A stretch of 64,000 nucleotides of DNA from Anoxynatronum buryatiense (GTDB lineage: Bacteria > Bacillota > Clostridia > Peptostreptococcales > Tindalliaceae), in the NCBI RefSeq assembly GCF_900182905.1, contig NZ_FXUF01000003.1:186001-250000 (forward strand), written 5' to 3'. A program made the position numbers and the translations under genes. The notes beneath the pieces are model-generated. The model did no database searches and was not told the DNA's origin. It saw nothing but the letters and a program-made list of their open reading frames with translations. This document shows, in pieces, positions 24,923 to 34,130 of this stretch; position 1 is the first letter of the stretch, and each line of letters opens with the position of its first letter.

Positions 24923-26986
24923 TTATGGCTGAGCAGGCGGTTGTTCATCAATGATTCCCTGCCTTGGCGGACGTTCTCCGCCAAAACCTTCTGGAGGTAC
25001 TGGAATTTCTCCATTAAAACCTTGTGGCATATTCTGAAGCTGTTCGTTGAAGCTTTCTGTTGAATCAGCAGGTCCCTGCGGTACCATTGGAGATCCGCCT
25101 CTTTGACGCCCACCACCAGGCATCATGTTTTGAGGAGCATCGGTGACACCTGATTCCGAAAGATAGGTGACGGTATTTTCAAGTGTTACACTTACTAATA
25201 GTAAGCCATCACTAATAACAGCATATTTACTTCCCATAGTCAGTTCGGGCGACGAAAAAAGCGCATATGCAGCATCCATGGATGACGTGTGTGACAATAT
25301 TTCGTTTCCCTGTGAATCCTGAAGACTGATCAATGTACCGGCTGGCTGAGCAACACTGAACTGCATATAAATCATCGGTTGAGTCAAATCACTTTCTGAC
25401 AGTCTCGACAGTGTGGCACTTCCCAGTGCAACCAGATCACCACCGCCAATTTCAAACACGCCGTCATAATCGATAGCGCCTTCCATGCCCATTGAGAGAC
25501 CATCCACACGAAGACTACCGCCAAGCATTCGAATGTCACCATTTGAGTCGATACCATCACCTCGTCCGATTACATGGATATCACCACCGTTTAAAATGAA
25601 TATACCGCCTGATTCATTGACATTGATACCATCATCATCGGCATTAATATAGATAGAACCCCCATTTATTGTTATTGAGGCACTTTCGATACCCTCGTAA
25701 GCATTAGTGATGGTAATTTCTCCGCCGTTTATAACCAATGTATCATCGGAATGGATCGCATCATCACCAGTTTCAATAAGCAAAGTACCATCATTGATCG
25801 ACAAGTGGCCATCGCTGTGGACCGCATCATCATAAGAGGAGATATCAATATAACCACCATCAATAATCAGATTGGCACCTGCTTTCAAGCCCTTTTGGCT
25901 GATGGTGCTGCTGTCAGTCTCATCATTATCGCTGTTTTCCAAAGGCGCATCAGTTGAAAGGAAGGGGGCGCCATTTCTTAAACCTTCGGGACGCATTCCA
26001 AATCGGCCTGTTTCATTTCCTGTAGTAGTGCTATGACCTGGATACCCGCCGCCAGAAATGAGATGATAACTACCATCAGCAATATAGAGGGTGTTTTCAG
26101 CTTGTATAGTATCTGCAGAGGCATCAATGGAAAATTGACCATCATAAATGATAATGTTTCCTTTAGAACTGTCTGTATCATTGGTTGAACGAATACCATC
26201 TTTTTCGGCAGTGATAGTTAAGGAACCGCCGGCAATCTGAACACTGTCTTTTCCAACAATACCATCTGCCACAGAATCAATGATCAGACTACCACCAGTG
26301 ATATACACGTCATCACGGCCATTGATAGCATCATTGTAGTTGGCGGTGATGGTAAGAGTGCCATCACCAGTGATAGAAAGATCATCTTTACTGAAAATGG
26401 TGGCACGCGGTTCATTGTTTTCATCGGGCAGCATGTGAGCCGTGTCAGCCAGACGATTTTCTGTTGCTGCTTCCAGAAGCAGAATCACTTTGGCAGCAGA
26501 TTTTACATGAATGGGTGCACTGGTTTTACTGGTAATATCAACTCCATTCAATACAAGAATGACCGGATTTTTATCCTGAGATTTATCAATGTTCACTTCA
26601 ATACTGCCATCTGCCAATGTGCCACTCACTTCATAAATCCCCGATGCTGTGATAGTGGCAATTGATCCACTGATGGAAACGCCTTCGCCATAGGAAATGA
26701 TGGTGTCTCCATCCAGTTTTAACGATGTATACACCTGTTGCTGCCAGTCGAAGGAAAAATCATCTGACGTAAAGGTGGATTCAATGCCGGCAACGTCGCT
26801 AATGACTCCCGTGAACCGGAGAAATTCATCGGACATCTGGTTTGTGAGGATGGGTTCGGGTGTTTGTGAGCTTGCCACATTACAACCGGCTATGCCGACC
26901 AATGTCAATGTGAATACCATGATCAATATGACCAAGTGATACATTTTGCCAGAAAAACTGGAATTGCTTTTTTCATGATGCGTCAT
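24923..26986 (-). CDS. Beta-helical carbohydrate-binding-domain lipoprotein (DUF4353-like)
   Basis: 687 residues. A signal peptide ends in the lipobox LVGIAGC (Cys near 35). Most of the chain (about 90-545) is a run of short imperfect repeats of the form GGxIxIxxxxDGIxSxD, for example DDAVHSDGHLSINDGTLLI and DDAIHSDDTLVINGGEITI. These predict a right-handed beta-helix as in the DUF4353 'carbohydrate-binding domain' proteins. A Gly/Pro/Gln/Met-rich C-terminal tail (about 620-687) looks disordered. It should sit on the outer face of the membrane. Start ATG 26986 has GGCGGAG upstream; GTG 26992 overlaps that box. Ligand unknown; a two-component system lies upstream. Confidence 0.82.
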   Translation of the reverse strand: MTHHEKSNSSFSGKMYHLVILIMVFTLTLVGIAGCNVASSQTPEPILTNQMSDEFLRFTGVISDVAGIESTFTSDDFSFDWQQQVYTSLKLDGDTIISYGEGVSISGSIATITASGIYEVSGTLADGSIEVNIDKSQDKNPVILVLNGVDITSKTSAPIHVKSAAKVILLLEAATENRLADTAHMLPDENNEPRATIFSKDDLSITGDGTLTITANYNDAINGRDDVYITGGSLIIDSVADGIVGKDSVQIAGGSLTITAEKDGIRSTNDTDSSKGNIIIYDGQFSIDASADTIQAENTLYIADGSYHLISGGGYPGHSTTTGNETGRFGMRPEGLRNGAPFLSTDAPLENSDNDETDSSTISQKGLKAGANLIIDGGYIDISSYDDAVHSDGHLSINDGTLLIETGDDAIHSDDTLVINGGEITITNAYEGIESASITINGGSIYINADDDGINVNESGGIFILNGGDIHVIGRGDGIDSNGDIRMLGGSLRVDGLSMGMEGAIDYDGVFEIGGGDLVALGSATLSRLSESDLTQPMIYMQFSVAQPAGTLISLQDSQGNEILSHTSSMDAAYALFSSPELTMGSKYAVISDGLLLVSVTLENTVTYLSESGVTDAPQNMMPGGGRQRGGSPMVPQGPADSTESFNEQLQNMPQGFNGEIPVPPEGFGGERPPRQGIIDEQPPAQP

Positions 26987-27015
26987 TGTCACTCCGCCTT
27001 TCGGATTTATTGACT

Positions 27016-27043
27016 AATATAAGCCAAATATTTGCCGAAGCAA
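27016..27043 (-). promoter_or_regulatory. Probable lipoprotein-gene promoter with palindrome in spacer
   Basis: TTGCTT (27038-27043), 16 bases, TATATT (27016-27021) on the minus strand. The spacer contains the perfect palindrome CAAATATTTG (27025-27034), a possible operator. Confidence 0.45.
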
Positions 27044-27235
27044 GACATATGAACGAATAGATGTCTGAGAGGCGCTTCATATGGTACTTCGGTTAATGCC
27101 AGTATAGAAGGTATAAGTGAAGATTGTCTGAAGAAGGTTCGAATGTTAAGTGAAAATGATGATATCAGCCAAGTTGTCTACCAGATCGCGTGCTGAAAAA
27201 TAGCAACTTTTTCACAACAAAGTTCATAATCCTAT

Positions 27236-27279
27236 TCAATAACAAAAGCAAGCCTCTTGTTATCTCGAGAGACTTGCTT
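27236..27279 (-). terminator. Terminator after the histidine kinase gene
   Basis: Minus-strand AAGCAAGTCTCT and AGAGGCTTGCTT form a 12-bp stem with one G-U-type position, followed by TTGTTATTG. Confidence 0.7.
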
Positions 27280-27340
27280 GATCTCAACGGTTATTGCATT
27301 TGAACTGTGGAATTAATTACTTGTGAAAGAGGCTCTTTCA

Positions 27341-28831
27341 TCAGACATTGATAAAGTGGTGAGGCAACGAAAACCAGAAAATGGTATTTTCATCAGGATG
27401 TGAAATCACGCCATACTGGCCCTGATGAAGTTCGACGATGGATTTCACAATAGACAAACCCAAACCCGTCCCCGTGACTCCTCTACGGTGATTTTCATCA
27501 ATTTTGAAATAGCGATCCCAAATATAGGGGAGCATTTCCGCTTCAATTCCTGCGCCGGTGTTCATCACTTCTATTGTCACAGAGTCATCTGTAATACGCT
27601 GAGTAACAACCACTTTTTTGTCATCGCCGGTGTAGTTGACGGCATTGATCAGTAAATTATAGAATGCTTGGGCGATTTTACTTTCATCTGCATTAATCAA
27701 AACATGATGATCGTGGTTAAAACTGATTTCATATCCATCATTTTTTAAAAGCTCATTTAATCGGTGGATAGTTTTCTGTAACTGTTCAGTTAAATCGTAG
27801 ATGGCGGGAGAGACCTGATGCATACCAGATTGAAGCTTGGAAATATCCAACAGGTCATTAACCATGGTGCTCAATCGGTTGGTTTCATCCAGGATGATCT
27901 GGGCATTTTCTGATTTCATTTCTCCAGGCAAATCCCGCATTGCCTCAGCGTAGCCGCTGATTAAAGTCAGAGGTGTTCGCAGATCGTGTGAGATATTTGC
28001 AATTAAATCCTGACGAAGTTTTTCTACTTGGGATAATTCTTTGGCAGTTTGGTTAAGCGTATCGGAAAGCTCGTTGATTTCGCGGTAGCCAGTGCCTGAA
28101 AAAATGGTTTCATAGTTTCCTTTAGCCAAGGTCTTGGCACTCTCATTGAGTTTTTCAATAGGGGTAGAAACACGTTTTGCAATAAAAAAAGCCATGAAGA
28201 TTGAGAATAAAACCATAAGAATAGTTATATAAGACAATTGCACTCTTAATGTTTGTGTAGTGGCATTTACTGGTATAATCATCGAATTAATCAACACAAC
28301 TACGATTTTTCCATGTTCATCTGTAATTATTTTTGAATAAATAATCGATTGGTTGGGATTCCTGTCAATGGGTGGAATACGGCGAAATGTATCAGACGTA
28401 GTGTCAACACTTCCCGTGGTGAGAGGAGCGCTGGGCCGCGGCAATCTATTGGAATCAGGGTTTAAATATTCCAACAGTTCACCACCACTCTCAAGCGTTT
28501 TGACAACCAAGTTTATTTTTTCATGAACCGGCATGCTGTGAATCATGCAATTTCTCGAAGCGTGAGCGGAATAGAGTTGTGTTCCACTTTCGCTTAGCAC
28601 CTCAATACAGAGATCATTATTCTCAGCAAATGCTTCAACGACTTCCTGCAGATTATCATCGTCTATTTGGCGAACAATGGTGGCTGCGGCACTTTTAACT
28701 TCACTGATTTTGATTTTTTTATAGAAGGAGTCTAGAAATATGACCTGAAACAACCAAAGGATCAACAATAGGAGGGCACAAAACCCTAAAAGAAATAAAT
28801 AGATTTTCCATTTAATGCTGATTTTATTCAT
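27341..28831 (-). CDS. Sensor histidine kinase (HAMP type)
   Basis: 496 residues. A first membrane helix (about 9-32) is followed by an outer sensor domain of about 165 residues, a second helix (about 198-218), and a HAMP linker (about 218-270). The phospho-acceptor region is ISHDLRTPLTLISGYAEAMR (His near 291), with N box NLLINAVNYT, G1 NTGAGIE, and G2 GTGLGLSIVKSIVELH. It should autophosphorylate and pass phosphate to the response regulator encoded 50 bases upstream. The signal is unknown; the outer domain is Pro/Ser-rich around residues 120-160. A GAGGTGA box lies nine bases before the ATG. Confidence 0.92.
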   Translation of the reverse strand: MNKISIKWKIYLFLLGFCALLLLILWLFQVIFLDSFYKKIKISEVKSAAATIVRQIDDDNLQEVVEAFAENNDLCIEVLSESGTQLYSAHASRNCMIHSMPVHEKINLVVKTLESGGELLEYLNPDSNRLPRPSAPLTTGSVDTTSDTFRRIPPIDRNPNQSIIYSKIITDEHGKIVVVLINSMIIPVNATTQTLRVQLSYITILMVLFSIFMAFFIAKRVSTPIEKLNESAKTLAKGNYETIFSGTGYREINELSDTLNQTAKELSQVEKLRQDLIANISHDLRTPLTLISGYAEAMRDLPGEMKSENAQIILDETNRLSTMVNDLLDISKLQSGMHQVSPAIYDLTEQLQKTIHRLNELLKNDGYEISFNHDHHVLINADESKIAQAFYNLLINAVNYTGDDKKVVVTQRITDDSVTIEVMNTGAGIEAEMLPYIWDRYFKIDENHRRGVTGTGLGLSIVKSIVELHQGQYGVISHPDENTIFWFSLPHHFINV

Positions 28832-28881
28832 CTCTTCCTGTCACCTCACTAACAGGTAAACTAATCAATTCTGTCGAAATG

Positions 28882-29553
28882 CTATCCTTCAAATCGATAT
28901 CCAACGCCTCGAAGGGTTGTAATAAACTGAGCGTATTCTCCCAATGATTTACGCAGTAATTTGATATGCGTGTCCAGCGTGCGATCATCACCACCATAGG
29001 CGTACCCCCAAACTTCTGTGATGATTTGTTCGCGTGTCAGCGCGATGGTGCGATTTTTGATCAGATAAAAAAGCAGATCATATTCTTTGGGAGAAAGATC
29101 CACAGGTTGACTGTCAATCAGAATCTTACGAGCAGTAAAATCAGCGTGAAAGCCATCCTTTTCAAATACTTCATGAACTGTAGTGCCTGTATGCCGAAAA
29201 CGTTTCATAATGGCTTCGAGCCTCATCATCAGTTCTTTAGGAGAAAATGGCTTCACCACATAATCATCAATACCCAATTCAAAACCATGAATTTTATCAT
29301 ATTCTTCCCCGCGAGCTGAGAGCATCAGCACGGGAATATCCTGGAATTTTCGAATTTCCTTTACCGAAGAAAAACCATCAAGTTCAGGCATCATGATATC
29401 CATAATAATGATATCAAATAATTGGGTGCGGCATAATTCAATGGCTGCCATACCATTGGGGGCCTCTGTGACATGGTGTCCTTCGTAAAGCGCATATTTT
29501 TTGATGAGTGCCCTGATTTTTTCTTCATCATCCACAATTAAGAGATTTGCCAT
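28882..29553 (-). CDS. OmpR/PhoB-type response regulator
   Basis: 223 residues: receiver (1-118) with IVDDEEKIR, acceptor Asp in IIIMDIMMPELDG, LSARGEEYDK and VVKPFSPKEL; and a C-terminal winged helix DNA-binding domain (about 130-223) with LSPKEYDLLFYLIKN, ALTREQIITEVWGY and DDRTLDTHIKLLRKSL. It is the partner of the kinase that follows. ATG 29553 is chosen since GGAGG lies eight bases upstream; ATG 29559 and GTG 29562 are too close to it. The nearby lipoprotein gene is a possible target (inferred). Confidence 0.93.
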   Translation of the reverse strand: MANLLIVDDEEKIRALIKKYALYEGHHVTEAPNGMAAIELCRTQLFDIIIMDIMMPELDGFSSVKEIRKFQDIPVLMLSARGEEYDKIHGFELGIDDYVVKPFSPKELMMRLEAIMKRFRHTGTTVHEVFEKDGFHADFTARKILIDSQPVDLSPKEYDLLFYLIKNRTIALTREQIITEVWGYAYGGDDRTLDTHIKLLRKSLGEYAQFITTLRGVGYRFEG

Positions 29554-29916
29554 TTTCATCACCTCCGTTACATTCGTGTTTAGTGTCAGTTAAAGCGATT
29601 GAGTTCTATGAATGACACCTGTTAACCATTTAAGTATACTTGAAAAAATGCTGAATATAAAGAAAATCTGAGCTGCATTACCTTGAAGATATCGAATATT
29701 TCTGATGTTGTACTGCCGATGCCACGATCTTACAGCATCAATGTGAACTCCATCTGAATATTACGCGAAGTATATATGAATTGTGTGCAAGCAACATCGG
29801 GTATTTCTCAGGGTTATATGTAAAGAATTCGATGCAGGCCTCAGAATGAAGAGGACTTCCGATTAAGAGTGAAATAGGGTACAATGATAAAAGATATTTG
29901 AAGGATGGTGTCCAAT
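29554..29916. other. 363-base divergent intergenic region before miaB
   Basis: No gene or recognised riboswitch. A -10-like TACAAT (29880-29885) precedes miaB with a poor -35 (TTCCGA at 17 bases). Confidence 0.45.
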
Positions 29917-31263
29917 GTGATAATGAATGAAAAGTGTTTTCATATTAAGACCTATGGGTGTCAGATGAATGAGCATGATTCTGAAAAATTAGCTGCCATG
30001 TTAGCGCAAATGAACTATTTGGAAGCCGACAGGCTTGATCAGGCAGACTTAATCATTCTTAACACCTGCTGCGTTCGTGAGAATGCAGAACTGAAGGTAT
30101 ATGGAAATTTGGGAGAAATGAAGCATTTAAAAGAAAAGAACCCTGATCTGATTCTGGCCATCTGTGGCTGCATGATGCAGCAAAATCATGTGGTGGAAAA
30201 GATTAGAAAATCTTATCCTTTTGTGGATTTAGTTTTCGGCACCCATAATCTACACCGATTTCCAGAGTTGCTGGTTAATGCCCAGTCAATGGAAGGGTTG
30301 CTGGTGGAAGTGTGGGACAACGAAGAAGAGATAGCAGAAGATCTCCCGGTGGAGCGCAAATATGTTTCAAAAGCGTTTGTTAATATCATGTATGGTTGTA
30401 ACAATTTTTGCTCTTATTGTATAGTGCCCTATACCAGAGGACGAGAACGTAGCAGAGAGCCAGAGAAGATATTGGAAGAAATTCATCAACTGGCCGCCCA
30501 GGGGACAGTGGAGGTAACATTGCTCGGTCAGAATGTCAACTCCTATGGGAAGACTTTGGGTGAGAAAGTTGATTTTGCGGATTTGCTGTATTTAATCCAT
30601 GGTGTGCCCGGCATTCAGCGAATTAGATTCATGACTTCACATCCGGCGGACTTCTCAGAAAAACTGATGGAAGCCATGGCCAATTTAAAAAAGGTCTGCA
30701 ATCATCTTCATTTGCCGGTGCAAGCGGGAAGCAATCGGATCCTGAAAGAAATGAACCGAAAATACACCCGTGAAACTTATCTTGATAAAGTTCAGAAACT
30801 CAAATCAAAGATTCCCGGTATCGCCATTACGACTGACATAATTGTGGGGTTTCCAGGAGAAACCGATGAAGATTTTGAAGATACCTTAACGCTTGTAAAA
30901 GCAGTGGGTTATGATGCAGCCTTCACCTTTCTGTACTCGGTAAGAACTGGTACACCGGCAGCGGAAATGAAAAATCAGGTGGCCGATGAAGATAAAATGC
31001 GACGGTTCAATCAATTGGTTGCAGCGGTTAATGAGATGGGACTGGCGAATAATCAACGGATTATGGGTGAAACACTTTCTGTATTGGTGGAGGGAATCAG
31101 CAAAAATAACCCTGATCGCCTTACCGGACGAACAGAAACTCATAAACTGGTTAATTTTGCAGGAAAAAAAGAATGGATTGGACGTATTGTGCCTGTAACA
31201 ATCACTGATGCGAAGACTTTTTCGTTATTGGGCGTATGCCCGTTGGAAGACGATGATGTGTAA
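29917..31263 (+). CDS. miaB: tRNA-2-methylthio-N6-dimethylallyladenosine synthase
   Basis: 448 residues. A radical-SAM methylthiotransferase that adds a methylthio group to i6A37 of tRNAs. It carries an N-terminal UPF0004 domain with the cluster cysteines in [23 protein letters not shown] and CGCMMQQ; the radical-SAM CxxxCxxC in [20 protein letters not shown] (about 153-172); and a C-terminal TRAM domain (about 375-440). The start is uncertain: GTG 29917 fits GGTG/AAGGA spacing, while ATG 29905 overlaps the ribosome box and ATG 29923 is also possible. MiaA, which makes its substrate, is encoded three genes downstream. Confidence 0.92.
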   Translation: MIMNEKCFHIKTYGCQMNEHDSEKLAAMLAQMNYLEADRLDQADLIILNTCCVRENAELKVYGNLGEMKHLKEKNPDLILAICGCMMQQNHVVEKIRKSYPFVDLVFGTHNLHRFPELLVNAQSMEGLLVEVWDNEEEIAEDLPVERKYVSKAFVNIMYGCNNFCSYCIVPYTRGRERSREPEKILEEIHQLAAQGTVEVTLLGQNVNSYGKTLGEKVDFADLLYLIHGVPGIQRIRFMTSHPADFSEKLMEAMANLKKVCNHLHLPVQAGSNRILKEMNRKYTRETYLDKVQKLKSKIPGIAITTDIIVGFPGETDEDFEDTLTLVKAVGYDAAFTFLYSVRTGTPAAEMKNQVADEDKMRRFNQLVAAVNEMGLANNQRIMGETLSVLVEGISKNNPDRLTGRTETHKLVNFAGKKEWIGRIVPVTITDAKTFSLLGVCPLEDDDV

Positions 31264-31306
31264 TCAATGCGAAAACCATTGGCATGTATCTTGAGGAGTG
31301 GTGATA

Positions 31307-34069
31307 TTGTCAGGACTAACACCGATGATGCAACAGTATCAGCAAATAAAGGAAGCATACCCGGATACGTTGTTGTTTTATCGACTGGGTGATTTTTACG
31401 AGCTTTTTTTTGAGGATGCGCAGATAGCTTCAAGAGAACTGGAAATCACCCTTACAGGGAGAAATTGTGGAAAGGAGGAGCGGGCGCCCATGTGCGGTGT
31501 TCCTCACCATTCGGCACAGGGTTACATCGATCGTTTAATTCGAAAAGGTTATAAAGTGGCTATTTGCGAGCAGACAGAGGATCCAGCCATGGCCACAGGC
31601 ATTGTTCGCCGAGAAGTCGTTCGCGTCATTACGCCCGGTACGGTGACTGATTCCAGTCTTCTTGATGAGAAACAGAATCATTATCTTGCAGCCATTACAT
31701 TAACAGGGTTAAAATGGGCATTGGCCTTTGCTGATCTTTCCACCGGTGAAATGTCTGTCATGATTCAGCCGGAAGAAAGTCCGGTTGAAACTCTCTTAAA
31801 CGAACTGGGTCGTATCAGGCCGGGAGAAATATTGGCAGATGCCGTTGATGATACTACTCTGAACAATGAAGATGGCTCATCCCCGTTGCAACGCTTTCAT
31901 AAATGGAGTCAGGAAGCAGGAATTTTTCTAACAGATGCCCGGTCTTACCGGGAAATGGCCCTATCTGACAGAACCTATGAGCGATTGTATCGACAATTTC
32001 AGCGGCCTGAGACAAAAGCTGTTTTAGAACAGTTATCTGATACAGCCATGGAGACGTTGGCAGTGCTTTATGAATATATTGAAAGCACTCAGAAACGAAC
32101 ATTGGAGCATTTTACTCACATTCAGCTTTTAGAACATCAGAAAACCATGGTATTAGATCTTCATACCCGCCAAAATCTCGAACTGACAGAAACGCTACGG
32201 GATAAACAGCGAAAAGGGACACTTCTATGGGTGCTGGACAAAACCAAAACAGCAATGGGTGGACGAATGTTGAGGAGATGGGTGGAAGAGCCCTTACTTG
32301 ATGCTACTGCCATTAATCAACGATTGGATGCGGTCACTTACTTTCTGGATCATCCATTGATCCGCCAGGACATCCGAAAGTTGCTTCAATCAGTCTATGA
32401 TCTGGAAAGACTCATCGGGAAAATATCCTTCCAAACTGCCAACCCAAGAGATCTTTTGGCACTGAAACAAACGCTGATGAACATTGAAGAAGTTCAAAAT
32501 CGCCTTGGCAGCAACACTGGCAGCCAACTGATTGACCAGCAGATGGGCCTTGTGGATCCGAAAGAGATATTAATCGATTTGCTGGATAAATCGATCCATG
32601 AAGAGGCTCCGCTGCAAATCAAAGACGGTGGTGTTATTAAAGAAGGCTATCATCAGGAAATTGATGAATTGCGAAATGCTGCGAAAGAAGGGAAACAATG
32701 GATAGCCACCTATGAAAAAAATGAACGGGAAGCAACAGGCATTAAAAACCTGAAAACCGGATTTAACCGAGTATTTGGCTACTATATTGAAGTGACCAAG
32801 TCTAATGTTCAACTAATACCAGACCATTACCAGCGTAAGCAAACACTGGCCAACTGTGAACGGTATATTACAGATCCGCTGAAGGATCTTGAGGCCAAGA
32901 TTTTAGGCGCAGAAGAAAAAGCCTTTTTGCTTGAATCCAGGGTATTTTCTGAAATTCGAGATGTGCTTAAGACTCATATTGCTGATCTTCAGAAAACAGG
33001 TCGAGCCATTTCCACGATTGATGCCATAGCAGCGCTTGCAGAAACGGCCTTTCAAAACCGATATCAATGCCCGAAGGTGGGGAATCACAGTGGCATTTCT
33101 ATTCGAAACGGACGTCATCCGGTGGTTGAAAAAACCCTTCAGCATCACCAGTTTGTTCCTAATGATACCACGATCAATCAACAGCAACAGTTTATTCACC
33201 TCATTACAGGCCCCAATATGGCTGGCAAATCGACTTACATGCGTCAGGTGGCACTGATTGTTCTCATGGCTCAGATGGGATCCTACGTGCCTGCTGATAC
33301 TGCCCATATTGGTGTGGTGGATAGAGTTTTCACCCGAATTGGTGCCAGTGATGATCTATCCCAGGGACAAAGTACATTTATGGTTGAAATGAGTGAGGTA
33401 TCATCTATATTGCGATCAGCTACGCACCGAAGTCTGATCATTCTTGATGAAGTGGGAAGAGGTACCAGTACTTATGATGGTTTGAGTATCGCATGGTCAG
33501 TGATTGATTACTTGCACGAAAATATTGGTGCCAAAACACTGTTTTCCACACATTACCATGAACTAACTGAACTGGAAGAAACCTTCGCCGGGGTGGCGAA
33601 CTATCGGGTGGCTGTCAAAGAAAAGTCTCATGAAGTCATTTTTTTGCGCAAAGTGATCGTAGGAACGAGCGATAAAAGCTATGGGATTCAAGTTGCCAAG
33701 CTGGCGGGTCTGCCGGAAGAGGTTCTGGAAGAAGCGAAAGCCATTTTACATGTACTGGAAAATCGGTTTGATGCTTCACAGCCTCCCATTTCCATCTTTG
33801 AGAAAAGACAGCAACGCATCAGCTCAAAAGCGCCGGCTTCCCAGATACTTCCGCAGGTTCATCCACTCCCCCAGCATACCCGAAAATTGCAAATTCACTA
33901 CCAGAAACTGAAGAATTACTTTGGATCAATACAGGAACTGGATGTGATGACAATGACACCGTTAGAAGCGCTTAATAAACTGTATGAACTGCAAAAAGAA
34001 TCGATGGATCTGTTGGAAAGTACCTTTTCAGATCAAGATGAAAAGAATAACTCAATCAGAATTCCGTAG
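31307..34069 (+). CDS. mutS: DNA mismatch repair protein MutS
   Basis: 920 residues. It finds mismatches and recruits MutL. The mismatch-reading motif is FYRLGDFYELFF near residue 25 (Phe-x-Glu). Later come the connector and clamp domains, then the ATPase domain with Walker A GPNMAGKSTYMRQ (about 642-654), DDLSQGQSTFMVEMSEV, Walker B LIILDEVGRGTSTYDG and STHYHELTEL. The C-terminal segment (about 815-920) carries the usual tail. TTG 31307 is the likely start: GAGGAG ends eight bases before it, and the resulting MSGLTPMMQQY matches the family N-terminus; two GTGs upstream lie inside the ribosome site. Confidence 0.95.
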   Translation: MSGLTPMMQQYQQIKEAYPDTLLFYRLGDFYELFFEDAQIASRELEITLTGRNCGKEERAPMCGVPHHSAQGYIDRLIRKGYKVAICEQTEDPAMATGIVRREVVRVITPGTVTDSSLLDEKQNHYLAAITLTGLKWALAFADLSTGEMSVMIQPEESPVETLLNELGRIRPGEILADAVDDTTLNNEDGSSPLQRFHKWSQEAGIFLTDARSYREMALSDRTYERLYRQFQRPETKAVLEQLSDTAMETLAVLYEYIESTQKRTLEHFTHIQLLEHQKTMVLDLHTRQNLELTETLRDKQRKGTLLWVLDKTKTAMGGRMLRRWVEEPLLDATAINQRLDAVTYFLDHPLIRQDIRKLLQSVYDLERLIGKISFQTANPRDLLALKQTLMNIEEVQNRLGSNTGSQLIDQQMGLVDPKEILIDLLDKSIHEEAPLQIKDGGVIKEGYHQEIDELRNAAKEGKQWIATYEKNEREATGIKNLKTGFNRVFGYYIEVTKSNVQLIPDHYQRKQTLANCERYITDPLKDLEAKILGAEEKAFLLESRVFSEIRDVLKTHIADLQKTGRAISTIDAIAALAETAFQNRYQCPKVGNHSGISIRNGRHPVVEKTLQHHQFVPNDTTINQQQQFIHLITGPNMAGKSTYMRQVALIVLMAQMGSYVPADTAHIGVVDRVFTRIGASDDLSQGQSTFMVEMSEVSSILRSATHRSLIILDEVGRGTSTYDGLSIAWSVIDYLHENIGAKTLFSTHYHELTELEETFAGVANYRVAVKEKSHEVIFLRKVIVGTSDKSYGIQVAKLAGLPEEVLEEAKAILHVLENRFDASQPPISIFEKRQQRISSKAPASQILPQVHPLPQHTRKLQIHYQKLKNYFGSIQELDVMTMTPLEALNKLYELQKESMDLLESTFSDQDEKNNSIRIP

Positions 34070-34130
34070 TATCTATATATGTTGAAGTTATCCGTATTAT
34101 AATCTGAGTCAACGTGGGAGGTGCGTTCAG

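Larger units (their letters stand above)
26987..27340. other. Intergenic region between lipoprotein and histidine kinase genes
   Basis: No gene seen. It holds the lipoprotein promoter near 27016-27043 and the kinase terminator near 27246-27279. Confidence 0.6.
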
